A stretch of 64,000 nt of DNA from Oceanospirillaceae bacterium (lineage in GTDB: Bacteria > Pseudomonadota > Gammaproteobacteria > Pseudomonadales > Litoribrevibacteraceae). Made by a program: the position numbers and the translations under genes. How positions within the stretch are numbered: the stretch's first letter is position 1; each line of letters starts with the position of its first letter. The notes beneath the pieces are model-generated. The model did no database searches, was not told the origin of the DNA, and saw only the letters and a program-made list of their open reading frames with translations. Of the stretch, positions 18,280 to 27,624 are shown in pieces. The DNA lies in assembly GCA_015665455.1 (NCBI GenBank), contig JADFAD010000014.1, positions 62,001 to 126,000 of the forward strand, given 5' to 3'.

Positions 18280-18993
18280 ATGGACATTATTGATTTAGTC
18301 ACGAGCAATCAGAAAAACATACTCTTATTTTTACTCACGGTAAGCGCATTCTTGCTAGCGAGTTATGTGTATCGTAAGGGAAATCAACATGTTCTTCTGC
18401 AACCTTTGCTTATTAGCGTTATTTTGGTGGTCGGAGCGTTGTTAGTATTCGAAATACCTTATGCTCAGTATATTGCTCCCAATAAACTACTGCAGTGGTT
18501 AATGGGGCCTGCGGTGGTTTCATTAGCAATCCCTATGTATCAAAACCTCACTCACATTCGGCAATGGTTGCCGATGGTTCTTGTTACGATTGTTGTATCC
18601 GCTGCGTTGGGGGTTGTTGTGACAGGGGCGATCTCACTTGCTATGGGGTTTGAATTCAGTACGCAAGTGGCGATGGTGACTAAGTCTGCAACGACGCCCA
18701 TAGCACTGTCGATTAATGAGGTGTTGAAAGGGCACCTTGCTCTGGCTGCTCTGGTCGTTATGTTTACAGGACTTCTGGGAGCGGTGATTGGGCCGACGCT
18801 ATTGAATCAATTTGGATTTGATGACCATCGAATTCAGGGGGTTGCTTTAGGGCTTACGTCCCATGCTATAGGCACTCAAAAAGCGATGGAGATCAGTCCC
18901 GTTTGTGGTGCATTTTCAGCGTTAGCGATGACCTTAACTGGGGTCTTTTTGTCTATTTTTCTTCCCCTTGTTGACTACTTTTTGACTCGTTAA
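18280..18993 (+). CDS. LrgB family membrane protein
   Basis: The 237-residue polytopic protein of the LrgB/CidB family is recognised by the KSATTPIALSINEVLKG motif and the C-terminal GLTSHAIGTQKAMEISPVCGAFSALAM block. It is the obligate partner of the CidA/LrgA-like protein encoded just upstream. The pair sits behind a PfpI-like protein and a divergent LysR regulator, a plausible stress or overflow-metabolism unit. Confidence 0.93.
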   Translation: MDIIDLVTSNQKNILLFLLTVSAFLLASYVYRKGNQHVLLQPLLISVILVVGALLVFEIPYAQYIAPNKLLQWLMGPAVVSLAIPMYQNLTHIRQWLPMVLVTIVVSAALGVVVTGAISLAMGFEFSTQVAMVTKSATTPIALSINEVLKGHLALAALVVMFTGLLGAVIGPTLLNQFGFDDHRIQGVALGLTSHAIGTQKAMEISPVCGAFSALAMTLTGVFLSIFLPLVDYFLTR

Positions 18994-19041
18994 TGTTGAG
19001 TTAACCTGTATTAATCCATTCATGCTGTTCTCTAAAATCAG

Positions 19042-19064
19042 TTATACACAGATTCTGTGGATAA
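19042..19064. repeat. Inverted pair of DnaA boxes
   Basis: TTATACACA (19042-19050) and, on the other strand, TTATCCACA (19056-19064) both match the DnaA-box consensus TTATnCACA exactly. With flanking bases they form an 11-bp near-perfect inverted repeat with a one-base centre. Confidence 0.7.
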
Positions 19065-19327
19065 AAGTGTTGGTAAGTTATTAGGAATACTCTAAGCGCC
19101 TGTTTTAATGGGCTTTTTGTGTTTTGTTTCAAAAATGCACAGTTATTTATAACTTGTTGTAAAACAATGGGTTATGTTGTGTTTGTGTTTGTTATTGAGT
19201 CTTTTTGATAGAGGGCTCTAAATATAATTGAAACATGCGTTTCAATGTTAATAAAGATGGAATTAAGCATTGACTTTGTTTGAATGTGTCTTAAATAGTG
19301 TGACTTATTTATCACGCTGGTTTTAAA

Positions 19328-19375
19328 GTAATCCACAATACCTGTGGGTAACTTAGTTGATAAGCTATGGTAAAG
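19328..19375. repeat. Degenerate DnaA-box module
   Basis: TAATCCACA and, inverted, TGTGGGTAA (each one mismatch from a DnaA box) are followed by GTTGATAAG and GGTAAAGCGACTGAAAGCC. This echoes the layout at 19054-19085 and at 21286-21330. Confidence 0.45.
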
Positions 19376-19758
19376 CGACTGAAAGCCTTATTACTATTGA
19401 TCTGAGGCGGGTTGTTACATTATTGCTCAATTGTGGTTAATCTCTTCTAATTTCATAATGTTGTTGAAGTTATTCAGAAAAAACTTAAAAAGCCCTATTT
19501 TAATAAGATCTGTGTATTGCGAGGAGTATCGGAAGTTTTCCACAATGGGGCTGGTGTCCTATCAGTCCTTTGATTATTTTAAGCCTGTGCATTTCTTATC
19601 CAGTCCGTTTCGGATATTCATATCGTCTCACCTCTTGAGTCATGCTTTTAAAGTAAGATTAAAAGAAGGTATTCTTACGCGATTTTATTAGGCTTTGCTT
19701 TCAGGTCGTTTTGTTTTCAGACAGCTTTACTTTCAGACAGTTAAGAAGGATCTAGTGA

Positions 19759-20607
19759 GTGGACATCTCAGGGTTAACCGAACAATTGCTTTCGTTAATA
19801 TATCAAAATAAGGACACTCCCCCCGTTCAAGGACTAAATCTGTTTCACAGCCAGGAAGATCAAAACTTGCGAGCGGTGCCTATTGTCCATCCCTCCGTTA
19901 TTTTGGTGTTGAGCGGCAGTAAACAAATTACGTCAGAGAAAGGCGAGACTGTTTTAATTTCGGCAGGAGAGGGTGTTTTAGTGCCGGGCAATAGCCAGTT
20001 AACGATGGTGAATTTTCCTGATGATGTTATTGACCATTACTTAGCGGTTGCGTTAACCATTCAACCAAACTTATTGAACCGATTTCTTAGGGATTTTCAT
20101 CCAGAGGTGGAAAAGCCCGAATCCTCAGTGATCGGTTTGACTCCGGAGTTAGTATTGCACTTAAATCACTGGGTACAGTTCAGCGAACTCTCCGAAATGA
20201 GTAACGCTCAAATAGAGTTGAATATTTTGAGCTTGCTTTCGATTTTAGCGAACCACGCATCGCTCTCGAATTTACAGACACCCCAGGGTTTAAGCTGGAA
20301 ACAAAAACTCTTCAATCATCTTCAAAGTGACTTATCAAAGAATTGGACGCTAGAAGAGGTGTGTTCAGATCTAGGCACAAGTGCTTCCAGCTTACGTCGG
20401 CATCTCCAGAATGAAGGTTCGGGTTTTCGGGAGTTGTTAGAAGATGCTCGTTTAGTTTCTGGTTTGTGCACACTTCAAGAGACCTTTTGGCCTATTTCTC
20501 AAGTCGCTCAATCGGTGGGCTATCAGAGTCAGTCTCGGTTTAGCGAACGGTTTAAGCTTCGTTTCGGGCTCTCACCCAGTGAGCTTCGAAAAACAAGGGA
20601 ACGTTAA
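19759..20607 (+). CDS. AraC family transcriptional regulator
   Basis: This 282-residue regulator has an N-terminal ligand-sensing domain of the AraC_N type (LFHSQEDQNLRAVPIVHPSVILVLSGSKQI) and a C-terminal pair of helix-turn-helices (WTLEEVCSDLGTSASSLRRHLQNEGSGFRELLEDARL, then SQVAQSVGYQSQSRFSERFKLRFGLSPSELR). The start is a GTG at 19759 with AAGGA about 10 nt upstream. The PEBP protein downstream is the nearest candidate target. Confidence 0.9.
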   Translation: MDISGLTEQLLSLIYQNKDTPPVQGLNLFHSQEDQNLRAVPIVHPSVILVLSGSKQITSEKGETVLISAGEGVLVPGNSQLTMVNFPDDVIDHYLAVALTIQPNLLNRFLRDFHPEVEKPESSVIGLTPELVLHLNHWVQFSELSEMSNAQIELNILSLLSILANHASLSNLQTPQGLSWKQKLFNHLQSDLSKNWTLEEVCSDLGTSASSLRRHLQNEGSGFRELLEDARLVSGLCTLQETFWPISQVAQSVGYQSQSRFSERFKLRFGLSPSELRKTRER

Positions 20608-20728
20608 TTTCCTTTTGTCAGGTTGCTTGAAGGTTAGGTTGGTGTTTTCAGGAGAAAAGTTGGCGCTTGAAAGCGAATACCGAGTTTTTCACTGAGATAG
20701 GATAGTGGCTCAATTTAAGGAGCCACTC

Positions 20729-21277
20729 ATGAAATCCATCTTTTTATCTACGGCACTTGTTGCCTCATTACTTTCGCCAATAACCAGCGCATTCGAATTA
20801 AAGAGTGATGACATTCAATCCGGAAAGATGATGTCGAAAACGCAAGAATTCACCGGCTTTGGTTGTGATGGTCAAAATAAATCCCCCCAGTTAATGTGGA
20901 ATAACCCTCCTGAAGGTACAAAAAGCTTCGCTGTAACAGCATACGATCCGGATGCGCCCACAGGCAGTGGTTGGTGGCATTGGCTTGTGTATAACTTACC
21001 TGCGAGCACTAATAATTTGCCTTCTGGCGCAGGTGGTGTTGATCAAAATGACTTACCTTTAGACGCGGTACAAGGAAGAAACGATTACGGTCAGTTTGCT
21101 TTCGGGGGCGCGTGTCCACCTGAAAATCATGGGCCTCATCGCTACCAATTCACTGTTTATGCTCTGGATGTGGAGCATTTGTCTCTGCCCAAGGAAAGCT
21201 CTGCGGCATTGATCGGGTATATGCTGAATAGCCATAAAATTGAAGCGGTAGAAATAGAAGCGCTTTACCAAAGGTAA
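20729..21277 (+). CDS. YbhB/YbcL-type PEBP family protein, exported
   Basis: The 182-residue protein has a signal peptide (MKSIFLSTALVASLLSPITSA) followed by the bacterial Raf-kinase-inhibitor-like/PEBP fold. Family landmarks are SPQLMWNNPPEGTKSFAVTAYDPDAP, GWWHWLVYNLPA, and the GGACPPENHGPHRYQFTVYAL ligand-pocket motif. The physiological ligand of bacterial PEBPs is unknown. The ATG at 20729 has AAGGAG seven bases upstream. Confidence 0.92.
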   Translation: MKSIFLSTALVASLLSPITSAFELKSDDIQSGKMMSKTQEFTGFGCDGQNKSPQLMWNNPPEGTKSFAVTAYDPDAPTGSGWWHWLVYNLPASTNNLPSGAGGVDQNDLPLDAVQGRNDYGQFAFGGACPPENHGPHRYQFTVYALDVEHLSLPKESSAALIGYMLNSHKIEAVEIEALYQR

Positions 21278-21287
21278 TTTAAAACTC

Positions 21288-21296
21288 TGTGTATAA
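21288..21296 (-). repeat. DnaA box
   Basis: TGTGTATAA, the reverse complement of TTATACACA, is an exact DnaA box. It is followed by GTAGATAAG and TTATAAAGCCC, as in the repeat modules of the region before the AraC gene. Confidence 0.55.
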
Positions 21297-21496
21297 CTTT
21301 GTAGATAAGTTGTTATAAAGCCCTTGAAAGTCTGCCTTTCATTGGCTTTATATGTTTAAGAGGCTACTTGTATTTTGAGTTTCAAGTGTTTTTAGTTTTG
21401 AATGTTATAAGACGGTATTGTTCTGCTTGTGATATTATCGAGGAATTAGCTGAACTGATACGGTTTAAATTAATCGTTCATAACAGTGTTCCAAAA

Positions 21497-21510
21497 TTGA
21501 TCTAAATCAT
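21497..21510 (+). promoter_or_regulatory. Possible FNR/ANR box
   Basis: TTGATCTAAATCAT differs from the FNR consensus TTGAT-N4-ATCAA only at the last base. It lies 117 bp before the LysR start codon. Confidence 0.35.
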
Positions 21511-21626
21511 AGTGATATTAATAGAACCATTTATCCTAAATGCAGTCTTCAGTTAAGGTTTTATAAAAATAGCGACCTACGTTTGGTGTTAGGTTGCTGC
21601 TGGAGGTATTTATTTTTGGGGGGATT

Positions 21627-22538
21627 ATGGATCTAAATGAACTTGCTCTCTTTGTTGAAGTAGTCGATCAGAACGGTTTTACTGCTGCAGCAAAACGTCT
21701 TGGTTTGCCAAAATCAAACGTGAGTCGTCGTATTTCACAATTGGAAGATTCTTTGGGTGTAAAACTACTTGAGCGCACGAGCCGGTCTGTTGCCATGACG
21801 GAAGTGGGCGAAGTGGTTTATGAGCGATGCAAGCAGAACATCAGAGACCTTCAAGAAACCGAAAGCTTGATACCTGAACTACAAAATAACCCTCGTGGCC
21901 GTTTGCGTATTGAAGCGCCGGGTGAGTTCGGTATTTTTTTCATGGGGAATGTGATTGGCGAATTCTCAATGAAATACCCGGATATTGATATTCACTGTGA
22001 AACGGTCTTCGAAGAAGGCAATATCATTGAGGATAAAATTGATCTCGCTATCCGGGCTAGCTTGGGTAATTTGCCTGACAGCAGTTTTATTGCTCGTAAA
22101 ATTGCCGAGCCGACACGCAGCATTTATGCCTCACCTCATTATTTAAATCGTAGAGGTACGCCGAAGACGGTAGAAGATTTGGCTGAGCATGATTTAGTCG
22201 AAAACGCCCAAGGTCCGACGTGGAGATTCGACGGGGATAATGGCCCTTTTGATATTCAGTTGAACTCTCGAATTAAGAGCAACAGCGTCACTATGAAACG
22301 AGATGCTATGGTGGCGGGCGCTGGAATCAGTGTGTTGCCCGATTTAATGGCGCATGAAGCCGTTCAATTAGGGCAGCTGGTCAAAGTTGATTTGGATTAC
22401 AAGCCCGTAAGAAGTGAGATTTATGCCATTTATACAAGCCGACGACACATGCCAGTGAAGTTAAGGTTGTTCTTGGATTTCTTTTCGAAAAAGATGGAAG
22501 ACGATACGCGCTTATCCTTATCAGGAGGCCTGGGTTAA
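21627..22538 (+). CDS. LysR family transcriptional regulator
   Basis: The 303-residue regulator has an N-terminal helix-turn-helix (MDLNELALFVEVVDQNGFTA, AAKRLGLPKSNVSRRISQLEDSLGVKLLERTSRSVAMTEVG) and a co-inducer domain of the DmlR/CrgA type. The ATG at 21627 matches family starts exactly; an upstream in-frame start adds 11 residues without similarity. No divergent partner gene is adjacent, so targets are unclear. Confidence 0.92.
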   Translation: MDLNELALFVEVVDQNGFTAAAKRLGLPKSNVSRRISQLEDSLGVKLLERTSRSVAMTEVGEVVYERCKQNIRDLQETESLIPELQNNPRGRLRIEAPGEFGIFFMGNVIGEFSMKYPDIDIHCETVFEEGNIIEDKIDLAIRASLGNLPDSSFIARKIAEPTRSIYASPHYLNRRGTPKTVEDLAEHDLVENAQGPTWRFDGDNGPFDIQLNSRIKSNSVTMKRDAMVAGAGISVLPDLMAHEAVQLGQLVKVDLDYKPVRSEIYAIYTSRRHMPVKLRLFLDFFSKKMEDDTRLSLSGGLG

Positions 22539-22630
22539 CATTTAATTTATATAGATTTCTTTCTAATATGAGTCGCTTTGTAAAGGATGGACTACAGTTA
22601 CATCTAAAGTGATCATATTGGAGAGGTTAT

Positions 22631-23485
22631 ATGGATATCCGCCTTAAGAACGCGCTTATTTTTTTTATATGCTGCTTGATGCCCGTTCATTCAGTGTTTG
22701 CAAATGAGTCTGCCCCTAGTGAATTGACCTTTGGCTTGTATCAGTCGGATAAAGCGTCTGAAATGCACCGTAAGTTTAAGCCTTTAATTGATTACCTTTC
22801 TGATGAAGTGTCTCGTATCTCTGATACGCCGACGCAATTTAAGTTAAAAATCTATAAATCCTATCAAGGCGCTAATGATGCATTGGTGGAAGGTGATGTG
22901 GATTTTGTGCGATTTGGGCCAGCGTCTTATATTTTAGCTAAGGAGAAGCAGCCTAATGTCCAACTGTTGGCCATGGAAGAGAAAAAGGGGAAGACCCGTT
23001 TTAATGGGTTGATCGTAGTGGCTACCAACAGTTCGATACAAAGCTTAGCGGATTTAAAAGGGCATAGCTTTGCGTTTGGTAATATAAACTCGACCATTGG
23101 CCGTTATCTTGCTCAGTCTGAAATGTTAAAGGCTGGCGTCGATGCATCTTCTTTATCAAAATCTGAGTTTCTAGGTCGTCATGACAAAGTGTTCAAAGCG
23201 GTGGAGTTAGGCGACTTTGATGCTGGCTCACTTAAAGAATCAACCTTTAAGAAAATGAACAAATCGGATCAACTACGCGTCTTACACAGTTTTGAAAACG
23301 TGACTAAGCCTTGGATTGCTCGTGCAGGTTTGCCTTCCGATACCTTTACGGCTTTATCGACCGCATTGATTGAGCTGTCAGATCCAAAAATCTTAAAAAA
23401 ATACAAAGTTTCTCGGTTTGTACCCGTAACGGATAAGGACTATCAGTACGTTCGTGAGGGGATGAATAGGGCTAAGACGTTTTAA
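22631..23485 (+). CDS. PhnD-like periplasmic phosphate/phosphonate-binding protein
   Basis: This exported 284-residue protein has a signal peptide ending near VFA-NE (about residue 25) and the PhnD family order: ELTFGLYQSDKASEMHRKFKPLIDYL, the GANDALVEGDVDFVRFGPASYILAKE pocket, and LKGHSFAFGNINSTIGRYLAQSEML. No transporter genes accompany it. Its stop codon overlaps the start of a sensor kinase by one base (TAATG), so it probably acts as the ligand-sensing partner of that kinase. Confidence 0.88.
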   Translation: MDIRLKNALIFFICCLMPVHSVFANESAPSELTFGLYQSDKASEMHRKFKPLIDYLSDEVSRISDTPTQFKLKIYKSYQGANDALVEGDVDFVRFGPASYILAKEKQPNVQLLAMEEKKGKTRFNGLIVVATNSSIQSLADLKGHSFAFGNINSTIGRYLAQSEMLKAGVDASSLSKSEFLGRHDKVFKAVELGDFDAGSLKESTFKKMNKSDQLRVLHSFENVTKPWIARAGLPSDTFTALSTALIELSDPKILKKYKVSRFVPVTDKDYQYVREGMNRAKTF

Positions 23486-25062
23486 TGGAAGAAACTCGTA
23501 CTAATTGGAGAGAGCACATTGCCCCAGGTTTGGGGATAACTGTATTGGGTGCGCTGTTATTATTATTTGCACTGGCTCTCGCCGTGAGTATTTTTTATAC
23601 CATCAGTGGTGAGAAAGAGATCTTGCGCCAACAGATGGACAGTCAAGGTAACAGTCTGGCTCAAGCCTCAGCTATCTTTGCCACAGAGTCGCTGTTGATT
23701 GAAGATTACCCTGTGTTGAGCACTTATACCGAAGGGTTGCTTCGGCATTATCCTGATTTAAATTACATTCTTATAAAAAGAGTTGATCAAAAAGTTGTGG
23801 CGAACTCTTCTCGCCCTATGGATAAGCCCACCAACGTGAGCCGGTACTTTTCAAATGTAGTGGTGGATGAAGATTTAATTGGCAGGATTGAAATAGCAAT
23901 ATCCACTGCGAATTACGATGCCTTTGTTGCAGATCACCTTCAGAAAATGGTCATTCAGTCCGTCATTATATTTTTGGCATTGGCGTTTTCATTATTTGTC
24001 TTCTTTAGAAAGATGATCACCGATCCGTTGCACCATTTGGTCGATCAAGCCAAACATTTGAGTAAAGGGGGTTTGAATCATTCCATTGAAGTGGAGGCCA
24101 AAGGTGAGCTGAGGCAACTAGCGACAGTCTTGAATAGTATGCGTATTAGCCTAAAGGAATCCTACGATGACATTACTGAACAGAATCGTTTTCTCGATCA
24201 TCGGGTGGCAGAGCGAACCAAAGAACTGCGAGACGCTAATGCGAAGCTGGTTGAAACGCACTCTCAATTACTGCAATCAGAAAAGATGGCGGCCATTGGT
24301 CAATTGTCAGCCGGTGTTGCCCATGAGATAAATAACCCGATAGGCTTTGTAAGCTCCAATGTCTCTGTGCTGTCTGATTGGTGTCAGAGTCTCATCAAAT
24401 TAATAAAGTCTTATGATCAGTCTGCTCAGGGAAGTGATTCGATCATGTCAGAGATCAATGCGCATAAACAAGAAATTGACTTTGATTACATAAAAGAAGA
24501 AATTCCACAGCTCATGCTGGAGACCATTGACGGCTTGAACCGCGTTGCCACCATAGTAGGTGATCTTAAGAATTTTGCTCATGTGGATGATATGGCGTGG
24601 CAACAAGCCGATCTACATGAAGGAATAAATTCAACCTTAAATATCGTGAAGAATGAAGTGAAATACAAAGCGGAGGTTGAGCTTAAGTTTGATGCAATAC
24701 CTTTGGTTGAATGTTTGCCTTCTCAAATAAACCAAGTGTTTATGAATCTAATCGTAAATGCAGCGCAATCCATTGAGAAGAAAGGGCTGATTACCATTAA
24801 AACGGAATCACTCGAGTCTTGGGTGTGCATCAGTATTTCAGATACAGGGAAGGGAATTCCTGACAGTGATTTGGACAGAATCCTTGAACCTTTTTATACG
24901 ACAAAACCCGTAGGCATGGGTACTGGCTTAGGTTTAAGTGTTTCTTATGGAATAATCAAAGCGCACCATGGTCGTATTGAAGTTGAAAGCGAGTTAGGCA
25001 AAGGCACGACATTTCATCTTTGGTTGCCAGCGAAACAGCCGGAGGATGTGGATAAAGATTAA
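23485..25062 (+). CDS. Sensor histidine kinase coupled to a PhnD-like protein
   Basis: This 525-residue inner-membrane kinase has a first transmembrane helix at about 14-38, a periplasmic domain, a second helix at about 152-175, and a HAMP segment (about 176-230). A coiled coil precedes the H-box (MAAIGQLSAGVAHEINNPIG) with the phospho-accepting His. The ATPase domain shows the N-box NLIVNAAQSI, G1 DTGKGIP, and FYTTKPVGMGTGLGLS. It has no receiver domain, and no response regulator is encoded nearby, so the partner must be elsewhere. Confidence 0.92.
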   Translation: MEETRTNWREHIAPGLGITVLGALLLLFALALAVSIFYTISGEKEILRQQMDSQGNSLAQASAIFATESLLIEDYPVLSTYTEGLLRHYPDLNYILIKRVDQKVVANSSRPMDKPTNVSRYFSNVVVDEDLIGRIEIAISTANYDAFVADHLQKMVIQSVIIFLALAFSLFVFFRKMITDPLHHLVDQAKHLSKGGLNHSIEVEAKGELRQLATVLNSMRISLKESYDDITEQNRFLDHRVAERTKELRDANAKLVETHSQLLQSEKMAAIGQLSAGVAHEINNPIGFVSSNVSVLSDWCQSLIKLIKSYDQSAQGSDSIMSEINAHKQEIDFDYIKEEIPQLMLETIDGLNRVATIVGDLKNFAHVDDMAWQQADLHEGINSTLNIVKNEVKYKAEVELKFDAIPLVECLPSQINQVFMNLIVNAAQSIEKKGLITIKTESLESWVCISISDTGKGIPDSDLDRILEPFYTTKPVGMGTGLGLSVSYGIIKAHHGRIEVESELGKGTTFHLWLPAKQPEDVDKD

Positions 25063-25187
25063 CAGAAATTGATTAGATCTTTTTTAGTTATTTGTCTTAT
25101 CATTCATTCATTCCTACTTTATTCTTTATTAAAGAAAATTTACTTTCTCTGAAGTATTTCAATTGATTTCGTGACAAAGGATGTCCA

Positions 25188-27578
25188 ATGAAGAACGAAA
25201 GTTCGTTCGTAGTCGTATCGACGGGTAAATTAGCACCCGATTTTTCCCTTGAGTTAGTTCTGAGCAAGCTTACTAAAACCTTTAAATTATCAAGACAGGC
25301 AGCAATGTCTGTAGTCAAAACTGAAAAGATAGTGAAGCAAGGCTTGTCTATTGATCAGGCGAAGCAATATAAGAGGGCCTTTATCCAGTGTGGCTTAATC
25401 ATTGATATTTATTCCGAAAATAGCACTGAACTGGATGTATTGAAGCATAAGCTAACATCGGAGAAAAGGAATCAGAGAATATCAGAGCTGCTTCAAGGAG
25501 ATACGGTACGCTTTTCTACAACGACAATGTATCAATTTGGTTTAGTCGCAACAGGTTTTTTATCTCTTATTGCTCCTTTGCTATACCTCAGCATCATAGG
25601 ACTGATCGTGTTGGGAACTGTTTGGCTAGGAATGAACATGGGTTATATGGGGTGGTTTGATAGTACTCCGAATGTATTAAAGCCTTGGGTCTACATTACT
25701 CCTATATTTACAGGGACTGTTTTTAGTTTTTTCCTTATACGGCCTATATTTTTTCGTACGTCTGACAAGCTACCTGGATACGAACTAGTTAAGGCTAAAA
25801 ATCCTGTGTTCTATACCTTAGTTGAAAAATTATGTGATCGCTTAGGACAGCCATATCCAGTAGCTATTCGCGTAAATAATGATGTGAATGCGTTTGTATC
25901 ACCGAGGAAGGGACTGATTTCATTATGGCGTAGGCAGTTGGTTTTGACTGTAGGGATGCCTTTGTTTGCAGGAATGAACAGTCGACAGCTGGTGGGGGTG
26001 TTGAGCCATGAATTTGGTCATTTTTCTCAAGTATCCTCGATGACTACTAATTATATGATTAACAGTGTAAATCATTGGATGTCTTCTCGAATTTGGTACA
26101 GAGACCCTTGGGAAAGTCGTTTGTTGAATTGGCAGGAAAAAGATATTCACATTGGAATCACATTGATGTGTTGGTTGACCCGTCAGTTAATATCTTTTTC
26201 TAGAGAAGTTCTAAAGAAGTTTTACGAATTTAATTTGTATGTTTCTAAGTGGATGTCTCGTCAAATGGAATATGATGCTGATCGCTATGAAAGCTATATT
26301 TCTGGAAGTGAATGTTTTGGTGATACCGCGCTTGAGCTTCGGAAACTGGACCTTGCCCATAATATTTTTAATCACCTTAATCGAGACGCTTGGAATAGCA
26401 ATAAGTTGATAGATAACATTCCTATGGGAATTGCTCACGAGTATTCAAAACTAGAGAAAAAGCACTTTGATTATATTGATGAACAGATGAGCAAGGGGAC
26501 TTCGAATTGGTGGGACTCCCATCCTGCTGATACAGATAGAGTAAAACATGCGAAGTCGCTCGGCTTTGAAGGTGTCTGGACGGACATTACTCCAGCAAAA
26601 CAACTCATAGGAAACTTTCAAGAGCTCGCTAAAAGGGTGACCTTGAATGAATACCGAGATCGTCATATTGAAGGTATCGAAGATTACTTAGTGAGTTATC
26701 AGCAGGTAGTGGAAGATGATGAACAAGAGAGAAGAGAAAAAGACGCGTTAGAAACTTTTCAGTTTGGCCAAGCATCCTATCGTTGTATATTTTTTCCTGA
26801 TGGAGTGAAACCTCATCGTAATCTCAAATTGACTATCCAGTCATTAGCTGAGATGAGTGAGCAATGGGAGCAAGCAAGTTCAGACTACTGGAGTGGTCGG
26901 AGTGAGGCTTCAGAAGCCATTATGGCAAAAGTTTACTTGGAATCTGGGATGGATATATCTCCTGTCGATTGGGGCGTGTCTGGGAATAACATTCGAGCTT
27001 GTGATGATAAAATAGCTTCCGCCTCATTACGTTGGGGGAATTCAAAAGAAAGATTGAGAAAGGTAGATGCGTTACTTCTTCAACGAATGGTCAATCTTAT
27101 GCCTCATATGTCTCCTGAAGAGCAAAGCATGTTGAATCATCAGATTCAATTTTTCAAATTGCTTGAGAGAACTGAGAATTATTGGCTAGACATGCGACGT
27201 TATGTTTGGATGCTGGATTTAATGCTTAGAGAAGACGAAGATGATCTTGATGATTTAGCTAAGATGATCGAGCGTTATAAAGTTTTTTGTCAGGAATCAT
27301 TAAATGGCTTTATCTCGATTATGTCAGATAAAACAGTAGCTATTAGTAATCATGAGGATAAAACGTTTGGGTGGTGGTTCCGTGAGTGGTGTGGCGATTA
27401 TCAAGTGGAAGATGGCTGCACTGCATGGCGAGTATATGATGTCACTGATCGAGTAAATAAGCTGCTGTTCTATTTAATTGACCGTACGTCTTCTTCAATT
27501 GCATTTACTTGTTTGGAAATGGAGAAGAAGCTGGGAGTTTCTTCTGATAAAGAGCTTAAAATATTTGAAACTGCTTAA
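25188..27578 (+). CDS. M48 family metalloprotease with membrane segments and long C-terminal extension
   Basis: The 796-residue protein has an N-terminal region of about 90 residues (a short alpha/beta domain rich in KLTKTFKLSRQAAMSVVK) and then two to three transmembrane helices (about residues 115-190). The catalytic zinc motif HEFGH begins at residue 274, and a downstream EYDADRYE would supply the third ligand as in HtpX/Ste24 proteases. The last 300 residues form an unrecognised helical region. The coding sequence is AT-richer than its neighbours, suggesting acquisition. Membrane protein quality control is a family-based guess. Confidence 0.82.
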   Translation: MKNESSFVVVSTGKLAPDFSLELVLSKLTKTFKLSRQAAMSVVKTEKIVKQGLSIDQAKQYKRAFIQCGLIIDIYSENSTELDVLKHKLTSEKRNQRISELLQGDTVRFSTTTMYQFGLVATGFLSLIAPLLYLSIIGLIVLGTVWLGMNMGYMGWFDSTPNVLKPWVYITPIFTGTVFSFFLIRPIFFRTSDKLPGYELVKAKNPVFYTLVEKLCDRLGQPYPVAIRVNNDVNAFVSPRKGLISLWRRQLVLTVGMPLFAGMNSRQLVGVLSHEFGHFSQVSSMTTNYMINSVNHWMSSRIWYRDPWESRLLNWQEKDIHIGITLMCWLTRQLISFSREVLKKFYEFNLYVSKWMSRQMEYDADRYESYISGSECFGDTALELRKLDLAHNIFNHLNRDAWNSNKLIDNIPMGIAHEYSKLEKKHFDYIDEQMSKGTSNWWDSHPADTDRVKHAKSLGFEGVWTDITPAKQLIGNFQELAKRVTLNEYRDRHIEGIEDYLVSYQQVVEDDEQERREKDALETFQFGQASYRCIFFPDGVKPHRNLKLTIQSLAEMSEQWEQASSDYWSGRSEASEAIMAKVYLESGMDISPVDWGVSGNNIRACDDKIASASLRWGNSKERLRKVDALLLQRMVNLMPHMSPEEQSMLNHQIQFFKLLERTENYWLDMRRYVWMLDLMLREDEDDLDDLAKMIERYKVFCQESLNGFISIMSDKTVAISNHEDKTFGWWFREWCGDYQVEDGCTAWRVYDVTDRVNKLLFYLIDRTSSSIAFTCLEMEKKLGVSSDKELKIFETA

Positions 27579-27624
27579 GCGATAAGTGCTAACGTCCGGA
27601 ATAGATGGTTCTTGGAGTATGATT

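Larger units (their letters stand above)
18994..19758. other. AT-rich 765-bp non-coding region with DnaA-box repeats
   Basis: No supported gene is present; one 86-codon frame lacks similarity and a ribosome site. The region has an inverted pair of perfect DnaA boxes at 19042-19064 and a related degenerate module at 19328-19375. The end of the region holds the promoter and AAGGA site of the AraC regulator. Confidence 0.6.
21278..21626. other. AT-rich intergenic region with DnaA box and FNR-like site
   Basis: About 350 bp without a gene. It holds a perfect inverted DnaA box at 21288-21296, part of a module resembling two in the gap before the AraC gene, and a near-consensus FNR site at 21497-21510 ahead of the LysR gene. 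Confidence 0.55.

Noticed and set aside
19431-19691. An 86-codon open frame in the AT-rich region before the AraC gene
   Set aside because: No ribosome site, no recognisable composition or motif, and random open frames of this size are common in AT-rich DNA.
18994-19758. A chromosomal replication origin
   Set aside because: Only two perfect DnaA boxes are present in the region, no dnaA, gidA/mnmG or parAB genes are nearby, and there is no clear AT-rich unwinding element. The repeats are reported instead as a separate observation.
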